Of a DNA stretch of 14,663 nucleotides, positions 1 to 6,635 are shown piece by piece. Location of the stretch: positions 1-14,663 of the forward strand of contig MVCQ01000006.1 in assembly GCA_002059205.1 (NCBI GenBank). The letters are read 5' to 3'. Every line of letters begins with the position of its first letter. The first letter of the stretch is position 1. The translations under genes and the position numbers were made by a program. The stretch is from Candidatus Latescibacteria bacterium 4484_107 (GTDB lineage Bacteria > Latescibacterota > 4484-107). The notes beneath the pieces are model-generated. The model had not been told where the DNA came from. It ran no database searches and saw only the letters and a list, made by a program, of their open reading frames with translations.

Positions 1-644
1 GCCGGCACCTTTTTTCCCAACTTGTCGTAACATTGAGCGAGCGCGTAAAGCACGTTGCTCTTGACAGGATCGTTTTTTTTCTCCGTCAACAAGGATTCCG
101 CCACTCGAATCGCTTTCTCGTACCGCTCTTCCCCAAAGTACGCGTCCACCATTCCCATCTTCGCATAAGGCGTCCACGGAGACTCGGGATGTCGCTTCAT
201 CATCCGGGCAAAGCGCTTCCGTGCGGCCTCAAATTCGTCCGTGGCCAAAAAGGTCAATCCCAGCCTGTACAATGCCCGATCTCCGAGATTGCTCTCAGGA
301 TACGTGTCCAACAGCCGAAGCAAATGCTGGCGTGCGGTCACGTAAAAGCCTCTCGCATAATAATACTGAGCGATCTGAAACAGCGCATCGTCCGCCAACT
401 CGTGCTTCGGGTGCTTCGCCATAAACATCCGAAAAAGCTCCTGCGCCTGCGCGCCGTCGGTCTCCGTTCTTCCGAGATAAAACAGCGCCCTCGGACTATC
501 CGGATGCGAAGCGAGATACGCCGACAACTTTTCGTGCGCCTTTGCATGCTCCCCGGCCTCAAAGAGCGCCAATCCTTCGGAGAGAAGATCGCCCCATGCG
601 GGGGAGACCAAAAGCAGTATGCAGATTGGAATCCAAAGTCTCAT
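1..644 (-). CDS. Secreted TPR-repeat protein, 3' end cut by window edge
   Basis: This frame is open from an ATG at 642-644 to the window edge and gives 214 residues with no stop. Residues 1-18 look like a Sec signal peptide: a basic start (MRLW), a hydrophobic core and an SPAWG cleavage region. The rest is rich in helix pairs of tetratricopeptide type. Repeating patterns such as ALFYLG, DDALFQIAQYYYARG, RALYRLGLTFLATDEF and VLYALAQCYDKLG recur about every 34-37 residues. The sequence resembles the BamD/YbgF (CpoB) class of periplasmic TPR proteins, but no family-defining motif is visible, so a scaffold role in the envelope is inference. The gene follows miaB on the same strand. Its upstream region is the 7-bp repeat array at 655-773 and shows no clear Shine-Dalgarno sequence, which is odd for a start otherwise supported by the signal peptide. 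Confidence 0.75.
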   Translation of the reverse strand, partial: MRLWIPICILLLVSPAWGDLLSEGLALFEAGEHAKAHEKLSAYLASHPDSPRALFYLGRTETDGAQAQELFRMFMAKHPKHELADDALFQIAQYYYARGFYVTARQHLLRLLDTYPESNLGDRALYRLGLTFLATDEFEAARKRFARMMKRHPESPWTPYAKMGMVDAYFGEERYEKAIRVAESLLTEKKNDPVKSNVLYALAQCYDKLGKKVP

Positions 645-654
645 TTGGGGTGAG

Positions 655-773
655 TGAGTGGTTATTGGTTATTGGTGAGTGGTGAGTGGTGGCAAGCTAT
701 CCGTCCGATGCGGGCAGACACGCAGGTCGCCCTCCCCCGGACCCCTAACCCCTGCCTCCTGTCTTTTGACCTA
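655..773. repeat. Degenerate 7-bp tandem array between miaB and the TPR gene
   Basis: Units of exactly 7 bp run from 655: TGAGTGG, then TTATTGG twice, then TGAGTGG twice. After a degenerate middle (690-731) the same register continues as C-rich units at 732-773, such as GGACCCC, TAACCCC and TGCCTCC. The two ends differ in sequence but stay in phase (739 minus 655 is 84, or 12 units). The array overlaps the last codons and the stop of miaB. Confidence 0.75.
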
Positions 774-2061
774 TCAGCGTTGCTCCGGTGGTCCCGATGA
801 TCTCGACCACGGCCCAGTCTCCCACGGCAAGATTTCCATTATACACGACCACGGGCTTATCCGTCCGGGTTCGTCCCAATACGCCCGTACCCCGTTTGCT
901 CGGCGCTTCCACCAGGATTTCCGCCCTGGTCCCGATCAGCGCACGGTTTTTTTCTTTGGAGATCGCCTGCTGGAGCGCGATCATCGCGTCGAGCCGCCGC
1001 CGCTTCTCCGCATCCGACACGTCGTCCTCCATGTTGAATGCCTTCGTGCCCGATCTCGGAGAATAGCGATACGTGAATGCTGCGTCGAAGCGAAGCCGGC
1101 GCATCACCTCCAGCGTTTGGTTGAAATCCGACTCCGTTTCACCGGGAAATCCCGCGATGATATCCGTGGTTACGCTCAGCCCCGGAATGATCGCGCGCGC
1201 CCGCTCCACCAAATCTATAAAAGCATCGGCTGTGTAGTTTCGATTCATCCGATCCAATATCGCGGACGATCCGGACTGAAGCGCGAGATGCAGATGCTCG
1301 CAGATACTCGCACCTTCCGCCATAGCCCGCAGCACGTCCCCGGACATATCCTTCGGATGCGAGCTTAAGAATCGAACCCGCCGGATATCCGTCTCCCGAT
1401 CTATGCGCCTCAGCAACTCGGCAAATCCGGTGTCTTTGTCCCGATAGGAATTTACATTCTGGCCGAGAAGCGTGACCTCCTGAACCCCCTCCTCAACGAG
1501 TCCCCGGATCTCGTCTATCACCGCCTCGGCCGCCCGGCTCCGCTCCCGTCCGCGCACGTAAGGCACAATGCAATAGGAGCAAAAATTGTTGCAGCCCCGC
1601 ATAATCGCCACCCATGCTTTGAGCCCTCCGTCCCGTTTCGGAGGAATGCCCTCATACGTCTCTGTCGGATCCGGGGACCATGCTCTGATCCGCGTGCGCT
1701 CATTGTTGATCAAAGCAGGAAGTGCTCGATAGGCATCCGGCCCGGCCACGAGATCCACGTAAGGATGATCCACGAAAACTTGCTCTGCCAAACGCTGGGC
1801 CATGCATCCCACCACGCCTAACACGAGATCCGGCTTGCTTCGTTTCAACCCGCCCAACTCACTGATCCGGCCCGACGCGCGTTTTTCCGCGTGTGCCCGC
1901 ACCGAGCAGGTGTTCACGAGGATCACGTCCGCCGTTTCTTTTGCCTCCGTGCGCTGGTATCCCGCCGCCTCGAAAATCCCGCATAGAAGCTCCGAGTCCA
2001 GTCGGTTCATCTGGCAGCCGTATGTTTCGATATAGAACAGCTTATGAATCGGGAGTGACAT
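745..2061 (-). CDS. miaB: tRNA-2-methylthio-N6-dimethylallyladenosine synthase MiaB
   Basis: This is a 438-residue methylthiotransferase that adds a methylthio group to i6A37 of tRNAs reading UNN codons, using two [4Fe-4S] clusters and S-adenosylmethionine. The N-terminal UPF0004 domain carries its three cluster cysteines at C16 (ETYGCQMN), C52 (VNTCSVR) and C86 (VVGCMAQR). The radical SAM motif CxxxCxxC is C157, C161 and C164 in RGCNNFCSYCIVPYVRGRE. A TRAM-like RNA-binding domain fills roughly residues 370-435. The CIVPYVRGRE context favours MiaB over MtaB or RimO. The start at 2061 has GGAG eight bases upstream and a promoter at 2118-2146. The last residues (QKTGGRG) and the stop codon lie inside the 7-bp repeat array, so the C-terminus may have been remodelled by the repeat. 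Confidence 0.95.
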   Translation of the reverse strand: MSLPIHKLFYIETYGCQMNRLDSELLCGIFEAAGYQRTEAKETADVILVNTCSVRAHAEKRASGRISELGGLKRSKPDLVLGVVGCMAQRLAEQVFVDHPYVDLVAGPDAYRALPALINNERTRIRAWSPDPTETYEGIPPKRDGGLKAWVAIMRGCNNFCSYCIVPYVRGRERSRAAEAVIDEIRGLVEEGVQEVTLLGQNVNSYRDKDTGFAELLRRIDRETDIRRVRFLSSHPKDMSGDVLRAMAEGASICEHLHLALQSGSSAILDRMNRNYTADAFIDLVERARAIIPGLSVTTDIIAGFPGETESDFNQTLEVMRRLRFDAAFTYRYSPRSGTKAFNMEDDVSDAEKRRRLDAMIALQQAISKEKNRALIGTRAEILVEAPSKRGTGVLGRTRTDKPVVVYNGNLAVGDWAVVEIIGTTGATLIGQKTGGRG

Positions 2062-2117
2062 ATTAAACGCTCCGGCAGAGAGAAGTGTTCCCGGTCAACG
2101 CAGATCCATAACCAGTA

Positions 2118-2146
2118 AAAATACGACACTCTCCCCAAAAAGTCAA
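2118..2146 (-). promoter_or_regulatory. Sigma-70-type promoter for miaB
   Basis: Read on the minus strand, TTGACT (2141-2146) and TATTTT (2118-2123) are separated by exactly 17 bp. The site lies about 57 bp upstream of the miaB start, which leaves a short leader containing the GGAG ribosome site at 2070-2073. Confidence 0.6.
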
Positions 2147-2651
2147 TAGCTTTTCTGATCCACGCCACTATGGAACGGGGCCACGAATCTTCTTCCTTTT
2201 TGTGACAGGGTGTCTTCACGGCAGGAGGGGCGGGAACAGGTCGGAGGAGGCGCTTCTATTTTCAGAGTCGAATTCGAGGTCTGTCGTGGAAGTTGCTTCG
2301 GAGGATCAGGAGGCGTTTGAGTGCGGGCCGGACGGAAGGGATTTCGCGCGTGTCGGGAAGATTGTGGGAAAACAACGGGTTATCGTTCGGAGAATGGAAG
2401 ACAAAACGGTGGGATGGAGGATTTTTTCGGGTTGAAGGAAAGCTGGCGGATAGTACCTGAACGGGAAAGGTGATCGAACCGTCTTGCAGGTTGCGGAGTC
2501 ACCCAATAAGGTTGATACGGCCTGAATACTGCTTTATTCCTGGGCAACGCTGTTCAATGGTTCGGAAAGCAATTTGTCGAAGCATCCGCAAGAAAAAGCT
2601 TTGTTGCGCAATAGCAAAGGGGAATTCCGCCAGGATTTATGAATAATGCAA
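2147..2651. other. Gene-poor spacer of about 500 bp upstream of miaB
   Basis: No convincing gene was found. An open frame of 77 codons (2202-2435, plus strand) has no ribosome site and no recognisable motif. An antisense frame over 2306-2506 is equally weak. The stretch has purine-rich G-runs around 2221-2330 and a small palindrome, TTGCGCAA, at 2603-2610 flanked by CTTTG and CAAAG. Given the decayed fragments at 2652-2999, it may be eroded coding DNA, but I cannot identify a source. Confidence 0.4.
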
Positions 2652-2726
2652 TTACTCAATATCTACCGAGCAGGTCGGTGGGGCGTCCGGATACAATCCC
2701 ATCGCCACGCGCCACGCCGTAATTCG
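2652..2726 (-). pseudogene. Duplicated scrap of the glmL 3' end
   Basis: Positions 2685-2723 match 3024-3062, the 3' end of glmL, at 35 of 39 bases without gaps. Translated on the minus strand, the scrap reads ITAWRVAMGLYPD where GlmL ends ITAWSEAMGLYAD, and it runs to its own TAA at 2652-2654. Nothing of the upstream 580 residues is present. It is best explained as what remains of a second glmL-like copy, or of a local duplication that also spans the DUF2283-like gene. It is unlikely to be expressed as a protein. Confidence 0.6.
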
Positions 2727-2732
2727 GATTTG

Positions 2733-2999
2733 CTAACCTACGGCCGCAGACCGTTCATAGCGTCGCGGATCGAACTCAAAGCCCAGGATCTGATCGCGAT
2801 CCTGCAAGCGATCCACGGACTTCTCACTGAACCCTGCCGGAAAAAATTCAACTTCTCAATGCCGATAATTTCCCCGGCTTTATTTTTTAAGCCCCAATTC
2901 TTCGTCCGCTTCTTCAGTGATATATTCATCCCGAGGATCTCCGAACCAGATATGCAGCGTATTACCCAAGGGGTCATAGTAAACCTTCATCTTCTCCAT
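2733..2999 (-). pseudogene. DUF2283-like small protein, broken by two frameshifts
   Basis: The start at 2997-2999 has an excellent ribosome site (GAGGTGA, about six bases upstream) and follows the glmL stop by 15 bp, so it was built as the next gene of that operon. The first frame gives MEKMKVYYDPLGNTLHIWF and continues to an acidic stretch ending EELGLKK, then a TAA. The neighbouring frame continues the protein as KAGEIIGIEKLNF, the typical DUF2283 ending. Losing one A from a six-A run joins the two. Adding one T to a six-T run just after IEKLNF returns to the first frame, which then reads PAGFSEKSVDRLQDRD and on to a TAG at 2733-2735. Both breaks sit in homopolymers, so either gene decay or sequencing error could explain them. 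The family is small and uncharacterised. Confidence 0.6.
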
Positions 3000-3014
3000 A
3001 TAGGATCACCTCGT

Positions 3015-4817
3015 TTACCCCAAGTCCGCATACAACCCCATCGCCTCGCTCCACGCCGTAATCTGCTTCACCCGCTCCGAGCGATCCTCAACCAGTCTCA
3101 AGGGTCTCCCCCGCGCGTCTATCGCGATGCCCACCACGCCGCCGGTGAGTTTAGTCCGAACAGTTTTGCCCTTGCCTTCTCCGAGGTCGAAGCCCCGAGC
3201 TGGTGTGGCCTCAATATCCGCTTCCTGTCCCACGCCGAGCGGATGCAGTTTCAATTCTCCGAAGGCGAGCGATTCGTGCACCGTTCGGCCGTCGGGCAAG
3301 GTAAGCGTATATTCGACACAAGGATCCCCGGGCTTGGCCATCCCGATGGGACCCACACACGTGCCTAAATAGATCATACAATCCTTCGCAAACACCTCCG
3401 TCGCGGCCTGTTCGTTCACCGTGGAAAGCACACCCAAATGGGGCATCATAAAGATACTGTCCACCGCAATGGCCGTCACACCAGGCGGCCCGTACGCATC
3501 CATCATCATCATCATCGCCTGATGGCGCCGGGGCGCGTGGGAAAGAATGCCGCCGCTGCCCACGATCAGATCGCATCGCCGCATATCCACGAGGCTCTGG
3601 CCCGTCGCCTTCTGAACGAATACATCGGAGATGGAGCGTTCCTGCTGAATCCCTTTCAATCCCACAGCCAACGCCCGATGCTGCTCGAACGCCAACCGGA
3701 GCGCCTCGCGTGCAACAGCCTGCTCGATCTTCAAATCCTCCAGACTCTGAGGGATCGTGGTGGGACGAATCATCTTGTTCTTCACCCGGTTTCTGAGTTC
3801 CTCCTCTTCGATTTCAAACGGTATCCAGCGGACGATGTGCTCCAATCCCGCCTCCGCGAATACGTTGGAAATGGAGTAGCTCATCCCTAAATTGGCGGAA
3901 ACCGTGCGGTTGAATATCCCGTCGAACACGGAGAAGGTATCCGTGGTCGCGCCTCCGATATCCACGCCGATCACGTTGATGCCTTCCTTTTTGGCGATGG
4001 TCTCCATAATGTTCCCGACGGCCGCTGGCGTGGGCATAATCGGCGCGCCCGTCCAGGTCATCAGTTTCTTATATCCGGGGGCCTGGGCCATCACGTGTTC
4101 CAGAAAGAGGTCGTGGATTTTGTGACGCGCGGGCATCAAATTCTCCCGCTCCAGCACGGGACGGATATTCTCCGAGACGGACAGCGCGGTCTTCTCTCCC
4201 AGAATCTCCTGAATACGCTCCTGCGCGTTTTTGTTTCCCGCGTAAATGATCGGCAATTTATAGCCGCTACCGAGCCGGGGCCGGGGATCCGCCGCGGAGA
4301 TGTATTCGGCCGATTCCACCACGTGGGTGATCGTGCCGCCGTCGGTGCCGCCGGAGAGGAGAATCATATCGGGCCGAAGCTGGCGGATGCGCTCGATCTT
4401 CTCGTGCCCCAACCGGCCGTCGTTGGAGGCTAATACGTCCATCACAATCGCGCCAGCTCCGAGCGCGCATCGCTCCGCACTCTCCGCGGTCATGGTCTTC
4501 ACCGCTCCGGCCACCATCATCTGGAGTCCGCCTCCCGCGCTGCTCGTGGATACGTAAATATCCACGCCCACGTCGCCTTTCGCCGGGGTGATGATGCGCT
4601 CTCCGTCTAAGATCGTGCGCCCGGAAAGCTCCTCCACCTCCTGGATCGCATTGAGCACGCCCCTTGTCACGTCCTCGAACGGCGCTTCCACCGTGGTGGG
4701 CGCTTCTCCCCGGAACGTCTGCCGATACCCCTCCTTCTTCCGCTCGATCAAAATGGCCTTCGTCGTCGTGCTTCCGCAGTCGGTGGCAATGATGATGTTG
4801 AGATCGTTCGATTTCAT
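3015..4817 (-). CDS. glmL: GlmL/MutL-type reactivation ATPase of a B12-dependent mutase
   Basis: This 600-residue protein belongs to the glutamate mutase L (MutL, PF13941-type) family of ASKHA-fold ATPases; it is unrelated to mismatch-repair MutL. Known members accompany adenosylcobalamin-dependent carbon-skeleton or amino mutases, such as glutamate mutase or ornithine/lysine aminomutase, and are thought to reactivate them. The first phosphate loop is ATDCGSTTTKAIL near residues 11-23 and the second is GVDIGGATTDTFS near 284-296. A third glycine loop, LIVGSGGILSHAP, lies near 430. I chose the ATG at 4815-4817 because GAGGAAAG sits just upstream; an in-frame TTG at 4847 has no ribosome site. 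The gene lies downstream of a small protein gene and the 8-bp array, and 15 bp ahead of the DUF2283-like gene. No mutase subunit is present in the window. Confidence 0.88.
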   Translation of the reverse strand: MKSNDLNIIIATDCGSTTTKAILIERKKEGYRQTFRGEAPTTVEAPFEDVTRGVLNAIQEVEELSGRTILDGERIITPAKGDVGVDIYVSTSSAGGGLQMMVAGAVKTMTAESAERCALGAGAIVMDVLASNDGRLGHEKIERIRQLRPDMILLSGGTDGGTITHVVESAEYISAADPRPRLGSGYKLPIIYAGNKNAQERIQEILGEKTALSVSENIRPVLERENLMPARHKIHDLFLEHVMAQAPGYKKLMTWTGAPIMPTPAAVGNIMETIAKKEGINVIGVDIGGATTDTFSVFDGIFNRTVSANLGMSYSISNVFAEAGLEHIVRWIPFEIEEEELRNRVKNKMIRPTTIPQSLEDLKIEQAVAREALRLAFEQHRALAVGLKGIQQERSISDVFVQKATGQSLVDMRRCDLIVGSGGILSHAPRRHQAMMMMMDAYGPPGVTAIAVDSIFMMPHLGVLSTVNEQAATEVFAKDCMIYLGTCVGPIGMAKPGDPCVEYTLTLPDGRTVHESLAFGELKLHPLGVGQEADIEATPARGFDLGEGKGKTVRTKLTGGVVGIAIDARGRPLRLVEDRSERVKQITAWSEAMGLYADLG

Positions 4818-4859
4818 CTGTGCACTTTCCTCTTTAAGGAATGTCAAATGACAAAATTT

Positions 4860-4923
4860 ATGTGAAAGTGAGAAAGTGGGGTCACACCGTCACACCGTCA
4901 TACCGTCGCACTTTCTCACTTTC
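4860..4923. repeat. 8-bp tandem array forming a 15-bp perfect inverted repeat
   Basis: Eight consecutive octamers: the left ones resemble GTGAGAAA, the middle is ACACCGTC twice and then ATACCGTC, and the right ones are GCACTTTC and TCACTTTC. The outer arms 4864-4878 and 4909-4923 are perfect 15-bp reverse complements around a 30-base centre. The array lies between the small protein gene and glmL and contains the stop codon of the former. Confidence 0.8.
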
Positions 4924-5249
4924 TTGTCTTGCGTTTCTTCGATCCGTTCTATAAAAAGCCCTATGCTTTCTCTGCGTTCCAAAATTTGGGCCAACCGCTC
5001 GTATTCCCCGCGAGAAAAAAAGGAAGCGACAATGGGTTGAAGGAAGAGCATCACCTGACTTCCAAGGAAGCTCATGGGTTGCAGGGACTCCAGAAACAGA
5101 ACCGCCGGAGCCGCCATCCTTTTCTTTACCACGAAGCCCGCGGCCTTGTCCAGCAGGGCAAGCTCTTCCTCCGAGAAAGGCTCCTTCCCGGAGGGTACCG
5201 CGAAGGCGTGCGCGAAGGTGCTTTTGAGGTTCTTCAAGAGGGTTGTCAA
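4890..5249 (-). CDS. Small conserved-looking protein upstream of glmL
   Basis: The frame has 119 codons from a TTG at 5247-5249. The body (residues 4-105) looks like a genuine folded protein: a charged N-terminal half (LLKNLKSTFAHAFAV, EEELALLDKAAGFVVKKRM), a hydrophobic stretch (MSFLGSQVMLFLQPIVASFF) near residues 59-78, and an acidic helix (YERLAQILERRESIGLFIER). I cannot assign a family; the hydrophobic segment could be a membrane helix or a buried core. The start is uncertain. There is no ATG, a GGAGA lies only about four bases from the TTG, and IS91-derived sequence begins within about 10-20 bp, so the original 5' end may be lost. The last eleven residues (KKVRKCDGMTV) and the stop are encoded by the 8-bp repeat array, a sign that the 3' end was rewritten as well. 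Confidence 0.6.
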   Translation of the reverse strand: MTTLLKNLKSTFAHAFAVPSGKEPFSEEELALLDKAAGFVVKKRMAAPAVLFLESLQPMSFLGSQVMLFLQPIVASFFSRGEYERLAQILERRESIGLFIERIEETQDKKVRKCDGMTV

Positions 5250-5254
5250 AGGTT

Positions 5255-5679
5255 CTCCATAAATTCGTCAGAGGAATTTTATTGGTAAGGTACCGATTGA
5301 CCCAGAAGAAGTCCCAAAGCAGGTTTGGCATGGTGAAGGTAATATGCTGCCAGGTAGTGTCCGGAAGTGTGTTGAAGCTGTTCTTGATCCAGTCGTCTGT
5401 TGCTTTTTTCCCGCAGGATGAGCAGAATCTGGACTTGCAGGAGTGCGGGGCCTTGATGCTCTGGTGGCATTTTGGACAGACAAAGAAACGATATCCCAGA
5501 AAGCGCGTTCTACCTACCAGCACTTTCAGCACGTTAATTATGATGCTGGTTCGGATGAGACGCCGGTGCGTGAGAAAGAATTTCCACCAGTTCCCATTGT
5601 CCAGGAGGATGTCTCTGAGTTTGATCCCGCTGGCGTATTCCATGCCAGACAATATACAAAAAAACCCATCGTGATTCAA
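5255..5679 (-). pseudogene. Truncated IS91-family transposase, N-terminal part only
   Basis: About 140 residues remain from a TTG at 5679, or from an ATG at 5643 that begins MEYASGIKLRDILL. They match the N-terminal zinc-binding region of IS91-type (Y2 rolling-circle) transposases: FFVCPKCHQSIK, then CKSRFCSSCGKK, giving a CxxC and CxxxxCxxC pattern, followed by DDWI and the HITFTMPNLLWDFFWVNRYL strand region. Full-length members are about 300-400 residues. The catalytic tyrosine-containing part is absent. After NRYLTNKIP the frame runs into the gene at 4890-5249, read in a different frame, so the element was cut at about 5250-5270. It cannot encode an active transposase. Confidence 0.8.
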
Positions 5680-5689
5680 GGAAATAATT

Positions 5690-5704
5690 GTCGGCGAAGC
5701 CGAC
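5690..5704. other. Short hairpin at the 5' side of the IS91 remnant
   Basis: GTCGGC, a three-base loop GAA, then GCCGAC: a perfect 6-bp stem with AT-rich flanks. It lies just upstream of the transposase start. It could be part of the element's end (IS91-like elements carry small hairpins near their termini) or a weak terminator for the rpiB-like gene. There is no clear T-tract on either strand. Confidence 0.4.
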
Positions 5705-5712
5705 CTAATTTA

Positions 5713-5792
5713 ACCGCGGAGACGCAGAGGCCGCTGAGAATGGCAAAAATTTTTTTGAGTCTCTATGCGCACCCTGCTTGCTCTGCGGTGAA
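5713..5792. repeat. GCAGAG-type repeat with inverted arms, about 9-bp units
   Basis: The left arm has three units of the form xCCGCxGAG (ACCGCGGAG, ACGCAGAG, GCCGCTGAG; spacing 8-9 bp). The right arm is an imperfect reverse complement ending CTCTGCGGTGAAA. The right arm stops two bases before the rpiB-like stop codon at 5795-5797. Related elements occur at 11845-11870, 12469-12586 and 14033-14149. Confidence 0.65.
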
Positions 5793-5794
5793 AT

Positions 5795-6544
5795 CTATTT
5801 CCGGCTATACTTCGCCTCCACCTCCCAAATTTTATCCGTCCTCCGCTGATGCCGTCCTCCGGTAAAGGACGTTTCCAGCCATACTTTGACCATTTCCAGC
5901 GCAAGCGCCAAACCGATTACCTTCCCTCCAAGCGTGAGCACATTGGCGCCCACATGTTCCCGTGCCAATCGCACCGTGAAAAGATCCCAGCACGTGGCGG
6001 CCAGAATTCCGGGCACTTTATTCGCCACCATCGCGGAGGCAAAGCCGCTGCCATCCACCATAATCCCCGTGTGACACGTGCCGTCGGCCACGGCCTCAGC
6101 CACCTTGAGCGCAAAGTCGGGATAATCAGCGGACTCAGAGGAAAACGCGCCGAAATCCCGAACCGTCCTTCCTTCCTCCTGGAGCCCTCGTTTAATCGCC
6201 TCTTTCATCTCGTAGCCGCCGTGATCCGCTCCCAATGCGATGGTTCCACTCCCATCGGAATTACCTTCCGTGGTTCCGCGCTCCGACTCTCCCTGCCGGA
6301 CGGATGAGGATGGAACCAGAGCGATCCCCTTTTCCTTCAGAGCATCCCGAGCCAGCGGCGTAACAATGAGGCCGGGAGGGACGACGATCTCACGAACCTC
6401 CTGCGCCGCCGCCCGAAGTACATCGGCCTCCGTGAGGAGCTTTTTCTCCACAGAAAGTGTTGCCTGAGAGGAAGGAGGGGATGGTTCCCCCTTCAACTTA
6501 GACAATACCTTCTGAACAATCCGTTCAATTTGCGCGCTATCCAT
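5795..6544 (-). CDS. RpiB/LacAB-family sugar-phosphate isomerase with microcompartment-type N-terminal extension
   Basis: This is a 249-residue protein. Residues 101-245 are an RpiB-type ribose-5-phosphate isomerase B domain: IALGADHGGYEMKEAIK near 102-118, SADYPDFA near 138-145, ANKVPGILAA near 174-183, REHVGANVLTLGG near 195-207, and GGRHQRR near 229-235. The family is normally about 150 residues. The first 19 residues (MDSAQIERIVQKVLSKLKG) form an amphipathic helix like the encapsulation peptides of microcompartment cargo, followed by a Pro/Ser linker. A further segment with VPPGLIVTPLARDALKEKG (55-73) resembles a motif I associate with BMC enzymes such as EutT. The residue aligned with the catalytic cysteine of E. 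coli RpiB (ICGTG) is Asp164 (VDGSG), so the substrate or chemistry may differ. The ATG at 6544 has GAGGA at good spacing. No shell protein gene is in the window. Confidence 0.85.
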   Translation of the reverse strand: MDSAQIERIVQKVLSKLKGEPSPPSSQATLSVEKKLLTEADVLRAAAQEVREIVVPPGLIVTPLARDALKEKGIALVPSSSVRQGESERGTTEGNSDGSGTIALGADHGGYEMKEAIKRGLQEEGRTVRDFGAFSSESADYPDFALKVAEAVADGTCHTGIMVDGSGFASAMVANKVPGILAATCWDLFTVRLAREHVGANVLTLGGKVIGLALALEMVKVWLETSFTGGRHQRRTDKIWEVEAKYSRK

Positions 6545-6556
6545 ATTCAAATCCTC

Positions 6557-6633
6557 ACGTAAAACATGAAACGTAAAAAAGCAAAGCGGGTAGCTCATCA
6601 CCACTCACCACTCACCACTCACCACTCACCAAA
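6557..6633. repeat. 7-bp tandem array filling the Minf_1886-like/rpiB-like spacer
   Basis: Eleven in-phase heptamers. On the plus strand they begin ACGTAAA, ACATGAA, ACGTAAA, pass through three degenerate units and end with four identical CACCACT units plus CACCAAA. The array fills the whole gap between the ribosome site of the rpiB-like gene and the stop codon of the upstream gene at 6636-6638. Confidence 0.8.
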
Positions 6634-6635
6634 AG

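Noticed and set aside
679..1368. 229-codon open frame on the plus strand opposite miaB
   Set aside because: Antisense shadow of miaB, composition dominated by Arg/His, no start signal.
2202..2435. 77-codon open frame in the gap upstream of miaB
   Set aside because: No ribosome site and no recognisable motif. It could be eroded coding sequence, but that cannot be supported.
3015..4817. Reading the MutL-like protein as DNA mismatch repair MutL
   Set aside because: The ASKHA motifs (DCGSTTTK, GVDIGGATTD) belong to the glutamate mutase L family; GHKL ATPase motifs of mismatch-repair MutL are absent.
6599..6633. Possible CRISPR-like array of CACCACT units
   Set aside because: Units are 7 bp and directly abutting, with no spacers of constant length and no cas genes nearby.
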